From contig JBBHKE010001339.1 in assembly GCA_037447655.1 (NCBI GenBank), forward strand, positions 252,669-316,668: 64,000 nt of DNA, read 5' to 3'. The DNA comes from Zygnema cylindricum (taxonomy: Eukaryota; Streptophyta; Zygnematophyceae; Zygnematales; Zygnemataceae). A program made the position numbers and the translations under genes. The notes beneath the pieces are model-generated. The model had not been told where the DNA came from. It made no database searches and worked only from the letters and a program-made list of their open reading frames with translations. Positions 53,690 to 63,471 of this stretch are shown piece by piece (position 1 is the stretch's first letter; every line of letters starts with the position of its first letter).

Positions 53690-54790
53690 CGATTCATTGA
53701 CGATGTCAAGACTCCGGAATTTATTGTTATTCTCAAGAATCAGTTCTAATGTAGAAGTTGTTTTGAAAGGAAGATACCAAATGGAATCCAATGTAGTCGT
53801 TGAGATATCACCCGAAGCACGAGCTGTCAGCGAACACCGCCTACAACAACGTCACCACCTATACCCTCAGCAGATTCCAGTGTCTACAATTTCCAAAGCT
53901 CACCGTAGTCTACCCCAGAATGTGGATAACTTCATGACGCCTCATCTAGCCAGCTTGGGAAGAGTAAATCAGGTAGTGGCGGGGTGGCCATGACAATGAT
54001 ACTCCCTAGCTGGACAAGGGAAAGGGCATCAAGACCCGAGGAGTAAAACATTTTTTAGAATGGTGCAGTTAATCTCATGGGTACAACATCTCCAAAACAC
54101 ACTAGTGGTGTATGTATTGGAAAATTTTCACCCAGGAGATGATCGAAGAAGAGGGGTGACCGACAACTGGAATTATGTCACCCAAATTTTAGGGGCTTTG
54201 TTGGTCTTTGATGCAACGAAGATGGGATTCGAAGCACACAAAGTTAGAGCTTACTGGACCGATTTGATCTCGCTTCTCGTCCGATTCCCGTCCTCAAGAA
54301 AATATTGGAGAAGCATATCCCAGACCCTCACAATTCCCGTCCTCAAGAAAATATTGGAGAAGCATATCCCAGACCCTCACAATTATGTGCAGCAGATCCT
54401 TGGAAAAGGGCGAATGGCAACACCAATAACAAAAACGGACCGTTTCCTGTTCTTCAGGTTCAACAAGCCATTAATTCCACGCCGAGCCCTTCCTACGTTA
54501 ATTTTTTTCCTCATAGCCATACATATTGGAAAGGAGCAGCTGGAATGATCTTTGATAAACGAGCAAAAACCAAGACGACAGCGACAATTGCAGATCAAAA
54601 CAAGCCATGGGATTCCATCCAGAAACCACAGTCGCACCAAGTATTTCAAACCTCCATAGGTGTTGCTTAATAGGGCAGAGCATAGATTTCAATGCCATCA
54701 CATGGGTCGTAAATCATGCTCTTGCATTTTCCAGTCTCTAGTCCCCAAAATCTCGAACGAGTTACCGTCAAGCTCCTAAATTGTTGGCAA
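53690..54790 (+). pseudogene. GyM-2 C5 cytosine DNA methyltransferase domain
   Basis: Second copy of the domain at 17440-18450. Motif I is weakened (LLLFSRISSNVEVV); motif II VVVEISPEARAVSEHRL is clear; motif IV reads AGWP-stop-Q, where the catalytic Cys codon is TGA (53991-53993) and a second TGA follows, then YSLAGQGKGHQDPRS. Motif VI YVLENFHPGDDRR and a motif VIII-like HKVRAYWTDL follow. A 49-bp tandem duplication (54284-54332, 54333-54381) disrupts the frame. GKGRMATPIT, the motif IX region and motif X (LIGQSIDFNAITW, in a shifted frame near 54670-54710) complete it. The methyltransferase is clearly dead here. Confidence 0.87.
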
Positions 54791-56560
54791 TGCAAGCAAC
54801 TTTGCAGCTTGAGGGAGGGAGAGAAAGGAGAAAAATTCACAACCTACACCCGAGGGACCCAAGGGTTTCTCCAGTGGGGGGGAGCGGTGGTTCAAAAGAG
54901 GACAGCTTAGCGAAGGTTGTCAGCAATAAAGTCCTAGCAGGCAGGGGGAAAGTGGACCCACAGGTGGGACAGGAATTCCATATCACACGTTGGGGCCCAC
55001 CACCAGAAGCCTGAGCGGCAGTTGAGCCAAAGAAAATTGATTGGATCTTGGGGGAACAGTTGGATTCTCAAAAGAAGGCCAAACTCTCGGAACTTTTCGC
55101 AAAAAATAAGCGAGTGTTCTCTTGGTCAAACAAACATGTCGGTATCTACAAGGGGACTCCTTTCCGAATTGATTTGACAGACTAGACGGTGAATGTTTGG
55201 AAGAAGCAGTATCCTTTCAGCTTCAAAGAGAATGAGTTTATCACCGCCAAATTCCAAACCTTGGTAGCAGCTAGATTAGTTAAAGAGAGTACCAAACTCC
55301 ACCGATTTGCTTCTCCGACAGTTCTTCCTCCCAAGAAGGATTCGTCCGAGAAAGCTGTAGATTTCCGGATGTGTGGTGATTATCGAATGTTGAACGCTAC
55401 AACTATTTCCGACAAGTATCCGATGCAAACCCCGGAAAATATTTTCAACGCTCTTGCTGGGGCCAACAGTTATTTCACCTTGGACATGAAACATGTTTCA
55501 TCAAATTGAAATTGAATCGAAGCACCGGGAGAGGACAACATTTTGGGCAGGTTCCTAGTTGTATGAATGGATTTACATGCCCTTTCGGGTTGAAGAAAAC
55601 ATCGACCAAGTTTCAACGGGCAATGGACGAGGCGCTCTGAAGAATCGATTATGCCCGATGCTATATTGATGATGTCATCATCTTATTCAAGACCTTTGAG
55701 GAACACTTGGAGCATGTCTAGATTGTCCTCCGTGCCCTCCAAGCAACGGGTTTGAAATGCCACCCGAGCAAAGGTATTTTTGGGGTGCACAAAATCATTT
55801 ACCTCGGACATGAAGTGTCACCCGGGACACTGGGCCCGCATATGGTCAAGGTCACAGCCCTTCACGAGCTTGCTCCACCACCGGACATATCGACTCTTCG
55901 AACATTTCTTGGCTTAGCAAACTATTACCGGAGGTTCATCCCCAAGTTCAGCCGTCACGCCCATCCTCTCAATCAGTTACTGCAGAAGGACCAAGAGTGG
56001 CAGTGGGCCAAAGAACAACAGATTGCCTTCTCTTTCTTAAAGAAATTCGCTGAAACAGCACCCTGTGCTCTTGATGCCTGATCACCAAAAAGCTTTCCTC
56101 CTTTACATTGATTAGAGTAGGTTTGGATTCGGGGTAATTCTGGGTCAAATTGATGACCTCAGAGTTGAGGATGTTGTGGCTTACGCCAGAAAGAGTAACA
56201 ACAAGGCGGAGGGAAATTACAACAGCTACCATAGAGAGCTCCTTTGGGCAATCCAGCATTTCTGGCCCTCTTTATACGGGGTCCGTTTCACACTTATTAC
56301 AAACCATCAACCTCTCAAATGGATCATCGAAAATAGTAAGTTAACTAACAAACTCACCAGATGGGTTTTAATCTTGCAGAATATGATTTCAGTATTATCT
56401 ACCAGGTATGGGTAATCCACGGGAATGCCGACAGACTTAGCCGAAATTGCGATCCTTCCACCATGGATTCTACCGGCGCTCGGCATGATGAAGTTCCGGA
56501 GATAAATTTGAGGAATATTATAGCCTCTTTTGCCTTTATCTAGCTTCCCTAATCTGGGGG
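54791..56560 (+). pseudogene. pol: GyM-2 reverse transcriptase and RNase H
   Basis: RT N-terminus: LSELFAKNKRVFSW, VGIYKGTPFRIDL, then 55189-55509 FKENEFITAKFQTLVAARLV, FASPTVLPPKKDSSEK, RMCGDYRMLNATTISDKYP. Palm: YIDD at 55662-55673. A TGA in MDEAL (55638-55640) is at the same site as in GyM-1. Connection: IYLGHEVSPGTLGPHM, LRTFLGLANYYRRFIPKF. RNase H has AYARKSNNKAEGNYNSYHREL, TLITNHQPLKWIIEN (Asp to Asn) and GNADRLSRN. Several frameshifts. Confidence 0.88.
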
Positions 56561-57696
56561 GGAACTGTCAACTTATGCAGAAGACGTGGAGGGGCAAGCA
56601 CTGATAAGAGCTGGAAGGAATGATATTTGGAATAACCCTGATTCTCTCCAATCCATTCAGTAAGGATCCCCTCTTTCATATCTGGTTGGAGTTGAATTGT
56701 ACGTGTTTAGATACGGATGCCGGCGTATGACTGGGACCAAGGCATTCTCCTCCAAAAATGGGCGGACGGAACGAGGAAAGTGGTTCCCCCCCCCCCCCTT
56801 TTAGATCAAGAAACTCTAATCACTCGCCTGCATCAATAATGCGTACACTTCGGGCAGAAAATGACCACTTCCCTGGTTGTTGGATCTTATTTGTGGCACG
56901 GGTTGCGGACTCAAGTCAACCGAATCGTAAAAACACGCCCTTCTTGTGATCAAGTCAAAGCAAATTTTAATAAAGAGGGCAAGCGAAGCTTCATTTGCTG
57001 CCCATCCGGGGAATGTTTTATCGATGGTCTCTAAAGCTTTTGAGACCTCTTCCAACCAGCAGGCGGGGGAACCACTTTGTGTTGGTCATGATTGAACATT
57101 TTTCCAAATGTATTGAGTTTGTGGTGTTGCCGTGGAAGGAGTTCAAGGCAATTGCAGATGCCTTTTTGTAGAGGGTGTTATCACAATTTGGGGCGCTAGC
57201 TGAGGTTATAACCGACAAAGGCTCCAAATTTTCCAGAGAATTTTCCAACCTCCTAGAAAAATGCCTCATCGTCCATTGGCTGACTAGCCGTGACCACCCA
57301 CAAGCCGACGGTTTGGCTCAAAGGTGCGTACAGACAGTGAAGCGGTCACTACGGAAATATGCGGTTCAAGAAGATTTCGGGGAGTGGGACAGAAGGGTGC
57401 ATTGGATTGCCATGGGATATAGGTTCAGCAGGCAAGCTTCTCTCCACTCCTAAAGCCCTTACTTCATCTTATTTGGATGACATCCCATCTTGCCCGGCGC
57501 GGCATCCCCCCAGGCGGTGGTCCTTCCGGAGATAGATAACCAGGGGACTATCAAAAAACTAATCGCGGAGAGAGCTAAAGTATTCCATTGAGAGATGCCT
57601 CTTGCCATGGGAAATTTACAAGCGGCTAAACACCGGGATCAGTTATAGTAATCTCAACGTCGGAGCGCAAATTATGGGCCAAGGCAACGACGATTT
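56561..57696 (+). pseudogene. pol: GyM-2 integrase (zinc region and core)
   Basis: Degraded zinc region (RPSCDQVKANF near 56935-56970), then a core with YRWSLKLLRPLPTS (the first Asp lost), VITDKGSKFSREF (second Asp) and HPQADGLAQRCVQ (Gln in place of the catalytic Glu). A TAG after DAFL at 57169-57171 corresponds to a TAA at the same site in GyM-1. The C-terminal part runs IKKLIAERAKVFH, EMPLAMGNLQAAKHRDQ and PRQRRFMP into the next open frame. Confidence 0.83.
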
Positions 57697-58128
57697 ATGC
57701 CCAGGGTCTTTGTATATCGGATGGAACAGAAAAATGATACGCTCAATATTTTTGCCAGGCAAGTAATTTTGAAATTGGTGGGAGTTTCTAACAAAGAGTT
57801 CTTTACACTGGAGGGGAAAGATGGCCGAAAAACTAAAGAGAATCAGATCATTGTGACCCCTTGTCATCTTCGGGGATTAGAGGAGCTCACTTTCCACTTG
57901 ACTTACTTTGTCGATCCTCTTTCCTCTTCATCAGCCTGCAATCTGTCCTCTCAAATGGGCAACATCTTGGTCTGCAATCGGTGCGGCCAGTCCTCTCAAA
58001 TGGGCAACATCTTGGTCTGCAATCGGTGCGGCCAGTGTTGGCATCCAGCCTGTCTCCCTTCCTCGTGGGAGCCAAGTTCTCCACCCTCCAACACATGGTT
58101 ATGCGTGAACTGCGAATTGGGTGGGTAA
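57697..58128 (+). pseudogene. pol: GyM-2 integrase C-terminus fused to PHD finger
   Basis: One open frame of 143 codons (no in-frame start is implied; it is the end of pol). Integrase C-terminal domain: VFVYRMEQKNDTLN, RQVILKLVGVSNKEFFTLEG, CHLRGLEE. It then has a PHD-type finger, 57937-58113: C-N-L-S, LVCNRCGQ, a second LVCNRCGQCWHPACLP from a 45-bp in-frame tandem duplication, and TWLCVNCELGG. The duplicated C-x2-C replaces the Cys pair whose second member became Ser, so a full C4-H-C3 spacing exists. The frame ends at TAA, 27 bp before the purine tract. Confidence 0.85.
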
Positions 58129-58154
58129 TTAAATTATGTCTTAGTCAAAGTTGA

Positions 58155-58175
58155 CTAAGAGGGGGGAGGGGGAAT
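58155..58175 (+). other. GyM-2 polypurine tract
   Basis: CTAAGAGGGGGGAGGGGG and flanking purines lie directly before the LTR start TGGGAGATCATCC. Confidence 0.75.
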
Positions 58176-59653
58176 TGGGAGATCATCCCGATTATCCACA
58201 ACCCACTCCCTTTCCCCGGCTAGGTGAGGAAAGGAAGGGGGAGGGGATTTCTTTTCGCCTCCCCATGCACTCATTCCTATTCCTATCCGATTGTCTCTTT
58301 TGTGTTGCATGCATGTCTAAGGGAGAGATGTGGGCAGAAAATGGGCATGATCATCATTATAGGAAGCATCCGCATTTGGGGAGTTATTTGCAAGACTCGG
58401 ATGAACACTATTTCTGGCTATGGGCCATTCTCTTATTTTTCCTAAGCACGCTCGACAAGTGGCAAACTCGTGTGCGTTTCTGGCACACCTTTATATTACC
58501 AAGTATTTCTAGGCCCTTTTTAACTTGTAAAGTCATCAGAGGACGGAAGAGTGGGGGCACAAAGCCAGACGAGATCCTTGAATTATTTAAACAGAGCAGC
58601 ATGCACTTTATTTTGCGCCTAACACAGGCAGGACGACCTAGTTCTACCGTCTCAAAGATTGCAATTTTGTTACATCAGCCTAATTTTCGCCAGCCCTCGT
58701 GGGGGGTACGTTGTGGATTGCCACGTAACTTTTCGGATTGTCATCTAGATTATGCTGTTAGTTGTCAGTAGGAACTCAGTTCAAGTTCAAGTGACTTTCG
58801 GTCCATTAATTTCGGTCTATTAATTTCATTAGGTCAAAGTCTGGCACTCTCGTGTCCTTTTGAGAACTTTGTCTTATAATAGTGGAACAAATAACTACTT
58901 CCGGCCCCGGATCTAGTCGCAATCAAGAGCATTACTTTTTGCCTCGACTGTAGTACGAATGATTTTGTCTTATGTCAGTTCAGTTACACTTGCTTGCGGC
59001 TCATTGGTTAATAGCATGGCTTTGACTTTTAGATTTAGAATTGGACAAAATTTGATGTATAAGGCACTTAGGGCCAAATGAGACAGGTTGATTTTTCAGT
59101 ACTGTCTCTTAAGAAAAGCCTCAGAACATCCAACAAACGTTTTTTGGAGAACATTTGTTTTTTTTTTACTCTATTGCCATCTTTGTTTTGGATATTTCTT
59201 GTGTGGGAAATCATAGTCCTGGTGGGTAGTTGGCACTATCCTTCCTTTGGGTGATTTTTGGACGTTTTGCTATTTGAAACCGGAAAGAGTCTGGCCGGTC
59301 CCGAGTTGGGGACACTGAGGGGTGAAGGAGGATCATACTTATTTGCGGTACCATCTAGAGAGGTGTCGCCATTTCTCATGGTCATTGTTGATTGCCGGGG
59401 AATGTTGAGTTTGCTTCGCCATATTTCATATATCCTATCTTTTATTCTTTTTTCTGGGGCAAGGTTTTATTGTTAAAACTGAAATAGCCAATCATATTTC
59501 TTTCTATATTTCTACTTGGTAGTGCATTTGTATCTTCGTTTTTATTTGCCTTTTGTTTAGGCGTGACCTTGCCTGAGAAGACTGCAACCCTCTTTTGATC
59601 AAAACAGTGGGTTTTGAGGGAGCAAGTGTTAAAGACTTCCAGTGGAATAAACA
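58176..59653 (+). repeat. GyM-2 3' LTR
   Basis: A segment of about 1.48 kb from TGGGAGATC to AATAAACA. Its first kilobase matches 28594-29589. The start is supported by the PPT; the right end is inferred from where a second copy starts at 59662, so it is uncertain by several bases. The 206-codon open frame inside it (58151-58771) shows no domain and I take it as chance. Confidence 0.75.
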
Positions 59654-59661
59654 TAGTTAAT

Positions 59662-59942
59662 TGGGAGATCACCCCAATAATCGAAAACCCACTTCCTTTT
59701 ATCGGCTAGGTGGGGAGAGGAAGGAGGAAGGGATATCTTTTCGCCTCCCCATACACTCATTCTTATTCCTATCCGATTTTCTCCCCTATGTTGCATGCAT
59801 GTCTAAGGGAGGGATGTGGGCAGAAATGGGCATGATCATCATTATGGGAAGCATCTGCATTTGGGGGGTTATTTGCAAGACTTTGATGCATACTATTTCT
59901 GGCTGTGTGCCCTTCTTTTACGTTTCCCAGGCACGCTCTACA
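59662..59942 (+). repeat. Partial extra GyM LTR
   Basis: Repeats the first ~280 bp of the GyM LTR (TGGGAGATCACCCCAAT..., CATGATCATCATTATGGGAAGCAT, CAGGCACGCTC) only 8 bp after the apparent end of the GyM-2 LTR. Homology stops near 59942. Confidence 0.8.
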
Positions 59943-61129
59943 ATATACCGGCTATTCGGTTAACTATGGGAAAAGCGTACCCAAGTTATTAATCAAATTC
60001 ATTTTTTTCTTTGCTAAAATACTTCATTATAATCTAGAGCGGATAACATTAACATTCTTTTACACAACACCGCGAATCGTAATTAGAGTAAAGTAAAAAT
60101 TAGAGTTGAAAATCAAACAAAAAAAAATTAGAGTTATGACCTCTAATTTATGTGATAGAGCTTTTTCAAAAAACTTAACTCCAATTTATTTAAGTACTCT
60201 ATATTGGGTTGTGTTGGTAATATTTATCCGCAATGTAATTATGAACACTAAATTACAAATACATACAAAAACTATCGATTCGTTTATTTTGACGTCATTA
60301 TGACGTTACTACTATTTGTCGCGCCGAATGTCAGTTACTTTGGACAACCGTCAAAGGGTATGTGTGAATTGTGCGCAGTTACATAATTATAAACCAACAT
60401 TTATGAACGTAAAAACCACGTTTATAATTGGAATGTAAACGACTCTTTCCGTTACGTGGCTTGAATGTAATATGGAAAAGGTATTGTTTGAACTCTAATA
60501 ATATCGCACTTTGCTGGTTTTATTATAGTTATTTTAATTTAATAAGGTGTCTTAACTCTAATAAAGTTGCTTTCGGGTGAGGAAGTTAGAAAACGAACAC
60601 GTATTACAATTAATATTAACTCTAATTGGATCGCAGTTTCAAGATATCCTAACAAAACGACGTAACGCAACATATTATTGGACAACCATGATTACACGTG
60701 GCCAATCTACTAGGCGCAGAAACGTTATGTCTGCAAAACAACGATAACACACAAACCGTGTGACTTTCTAGCCTCCCTTTTAAGAATTTTCCGTTCATTC
60801 AATAAACTCCATCGTTTTCAATGGCTCTTCTGTATATTTTTTGGCGGCAACATTCACAAATTCTTGTTTCCAATCTGAAATTATCTTAAAGGTGAGGTTT
60901 CAATTTTAAAACCAAATATTAAAATTTGAATTGTGAATTCACCATGATTTCACAATGGATTGCCTCCTTGTTTCGGCCTGTCAATTTTCCATTTTTCCCA
61001 TATATATTACACGTTCAAACCAGCAATGGCATTATCAACCCTCTTTCAAAGGGTTGCTTATTATGAGGAAATATTTGGGGACTTAAGTCTATATAAACTA
61101 ACATTGCTGCATGAAATAATGGCATGCTT
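59943..61129. other. Unassigned AT-rich DNA
   Basis: About 1.2 kb with no convincing coding sequence; open frames are under 66 codons. It has AT-rich stretches, a TGACGTCATTATGACGTTAC motif near 60288-60308, and TTAGAGTTATGACCTCTAAT near 60128, an imperfect palindrome. It may be a decayed element or the only host-derived DNA in the window. I cannot tell. Confidence 0.6.
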
Positions 61130-62084
61130 TGTAATTCCGTGACCTCCATTCCTCCACAGAATGTCCAGCTTTTGTGAAACCTCTAGGATAGTATATACAC
61201 TTTTGACTTTGAAAATGAATAAGTCCCACCCTGGGACGCAAAAACTCTGATCCACTACACTCTTGTGTATCCCCTGAGTACGCTGCAAAAAGAGTCACGG
61301 AATTGCTCCCCTGAGCATTAAGTTATGGCTGACCAAAGTTGTTCCATAAATACAAGTGCACTCTGGGAGAGAGACTGAAAAACCAAAAATATCCTAAGTC
61401 CTAAGCTACCTCTCTAAACCAATTACTAGGGTACTCGACCAATCACAAGATTGTAAAGTACAATAAGGTATAAGTACCGTTGTACTTCTTGTACGGCTAT
61501 AGTACGCCATGGCCGTTCCGCTGACGCATGTTAGTTTCGGAGTCGTAGTTGCTCCTCGCGTGATATCCGCTCTCTAACCATATGTTGCCACGTATCATCC
61601 GGCGACATCTGTTCCACAAACCACCAAAGTGCTTTTCCAGCATTCAGACTCCACTGTGAGCCGTTCGATCAGATCTGGATATTGATTTGGTCCGTCGAAT
61701 TTAAATGTTGATTCGTATTTTTCGTGCGGTCCAATTTCGTGCAGACAAATATGTTTCCATCAATATATCGTCCCGTATTTAGTTAAATAGAATATCCGGC
61801 GCTATACATCTTTAAATAAATATAGCGCCATATACTTGTATCGATTACTTCAAGACCTACCAAATAAGGCGGACGGCTATTTCGTACGCTAGTCATCCGG
61901 AGGTCACCGAATCAAATCCCATAACTGGCCGCCTATATTTTGCAAAAAGTTGTATTATTGATCTGCATGTCTCCTTAGCTGCAAGAGGTAGCCATTGGTG
62001 CCTGCAGGTCCTCAGTTACTACGACAAGTATGAGGGCTGCAGTAAGGTCACAAGAAAAACTACAAAATACCTCTCTTTTCAACA
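61130..62084 (-). repeat. CoF 3' LTR
   Basis: A 955-bp LTR, TGTTGAAAAGAGAGG...CGGAATTACA on the minus strand. Near its end an ATG gives MEVTELQ, the equivalent of CoB's MEVSEFQ. It has six GTAC tetramers at about 61433-61512 with ATTGG (sense) beside them. The left flank is GCTTT. Confidence 0.85.
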
Positions 62085-62101
62085 CTCCCCTTATTTTTTA
62101 G
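62085..62101 (-). other. CoF polypurine tract
   Basis: Minus-strand AAAAAATAAGGGGAG precedes the LTR start TGTTGAAAAG. Confidence 0.78.
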
Positions 62102-63471
62102 TCTATGTTTTGCTTCAATCTACACTTCTCCTTACAAAATATCAATTTTGGAGAAGGAACCGGTTTAGTCATCATATCTGCTACCATCTCACCATCTGGT
62201 CTATATTCCAAACTAATGATTTTATTCTCAGCTTTCTTCCTAACCAATCTCTAACAAATACCCATGAATTTTGCTTTAAAGTGAATCTTAGGGTTTGCTG
62301 CGATTGCAATCGTAGCTTGATTGTCACAAAATATCTTTTGCACTCCATTTTTCATGTATCCCAATTCTTGAAGCAAAGATTTCACCCACATTAATTCTTT
62401 CACAGCAGAACAAGAAACCATATACTCAGCCTCCATGGTGGACTAAGCAATCACCTTTTGTTGCTTACTGCTCCAACAGCAAACCCATTCCCAACATACA
62501 ACACATACCCAGAAGTACACCTCCTCTTCGGAGCATCCCCATAACTAGCATCACTCCAAGTTGTGATATCAGTATTATCCCCTCCCAGATGCAACTACAA
62601 ATCTCCCGTTCCTATCAAATACCTCATGACCCTTTTGGCCGCTTCCCAATCTTTCTTCCTATGATTAGTCAGACTCCTACTTAATATTGCCACAGCTGCA
62701 GCTATATCAGGACGAGTAAAGTTCATAAAGTAGATCAAACAATCGACAACCTGTCTGTATGAAATAGTTTGCATGAATTTGCTTTCCTTAGGTCCTAGCT
62801 CATTATCAAAGATCAAGACTCCCTCCTCTGAGCTCCCCTCATTTTCCTTCTTTAAGTCCATTGGAGTCGTACATCTATTTGTTTTTTCCATTTGAAATTT
62901 TTCAAGCATATTCTTAATTGCTTCCTTTTTAGTTAGTCTAATTGTTTTCTTTTCTCTATCCCTCTCCATTTGAATTCCCAAAATGTACTTTGCCTCCCCC
63001 AAATCTTTCATTTCAAATCCACTCTTTAGATCCTTTTTTAATATATTAATTTTGACCATTGATTTACTCAAAACAAGCAAATCATCAACAAATACGGCAA
63101 TGAAAATTATACCTTCCTCATCCTCAAATAAGTAGATGGAATGATCCAAACTGATTCTGATATATCCCAAACTCGTCAAAAACTTGTCCAACTTTTTGTT
63201 CTATTGGCCTGGAGCTTGCTTTAGTCCATAAAGGGACTTTATCAATCTGCACACCTTGCTTTCTTCTCCTTTCTCCACAAATCCTTCCGGTTCTCGCATG
63301 AAGATCTCTTCTTCAAATTCTGCGAGTAAGAAAACGTTTTTGATTTCCATCTGGTGCACTTCCATGTCTTCCGCTGCCGCGAGACTAAGTAGAATCCGGA
63401 CGGAGGGGAATCTAACAACCGGAGCAAAAGTCTCCTCATAATCGATTCCCTCCTTCTGTGTGAACCCTTTT
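62102..63471 (-). pseudogene. pol: CoF reverse transcriptase and RNase H
   Basis: Copia pol end. From the right: [46 protein letters not shown] and YGLKQAPGQ (63201-63471). After a stop, 62595-63191 has DKFLTSLGYIRISLDHSIYLF, palm FVDDLLVLSKSM (Tyr to Phe, both Asp kept), EAKYILGIQMERDREKK and YFMNFTRPDIAAAV. RNase H is broken (62437-62594) and continues in 62251-62436 (EAEYMVSCSAVKELMW, CDNQATIAI). The end near the PPT is degraded. Confidence 0.9.

Larger units (their letters stand above)
50460..59653 (+). mobile_element. GyM-2: Ty3/gypsy element with methyltransferase and PHD domains
   Basis: Second copy of the GyM family, uninterrupted from gag to the 3' LTR. The order is gag, two CCHC knuckles, protease, C5 methyltransferase, RT, RNase H, integrase, PHD finger, PPT (58155-58175), LTR (58176-59653). 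It confirms the domain order reconstructed from the split GyM-1. It is heavily mutated, with no complete domain free of stops except the integrase C-terminus plus PHD (57697-58128). Confidence 0.88.

Noticed and set aside
58151-58771. 206-codon plus-strand open frame as a gene
   Set aside because: It lies wholly inside the GyM-2 PPT and LTR, has no domain, and the homologous GyM-1 LTR does not keep it open.
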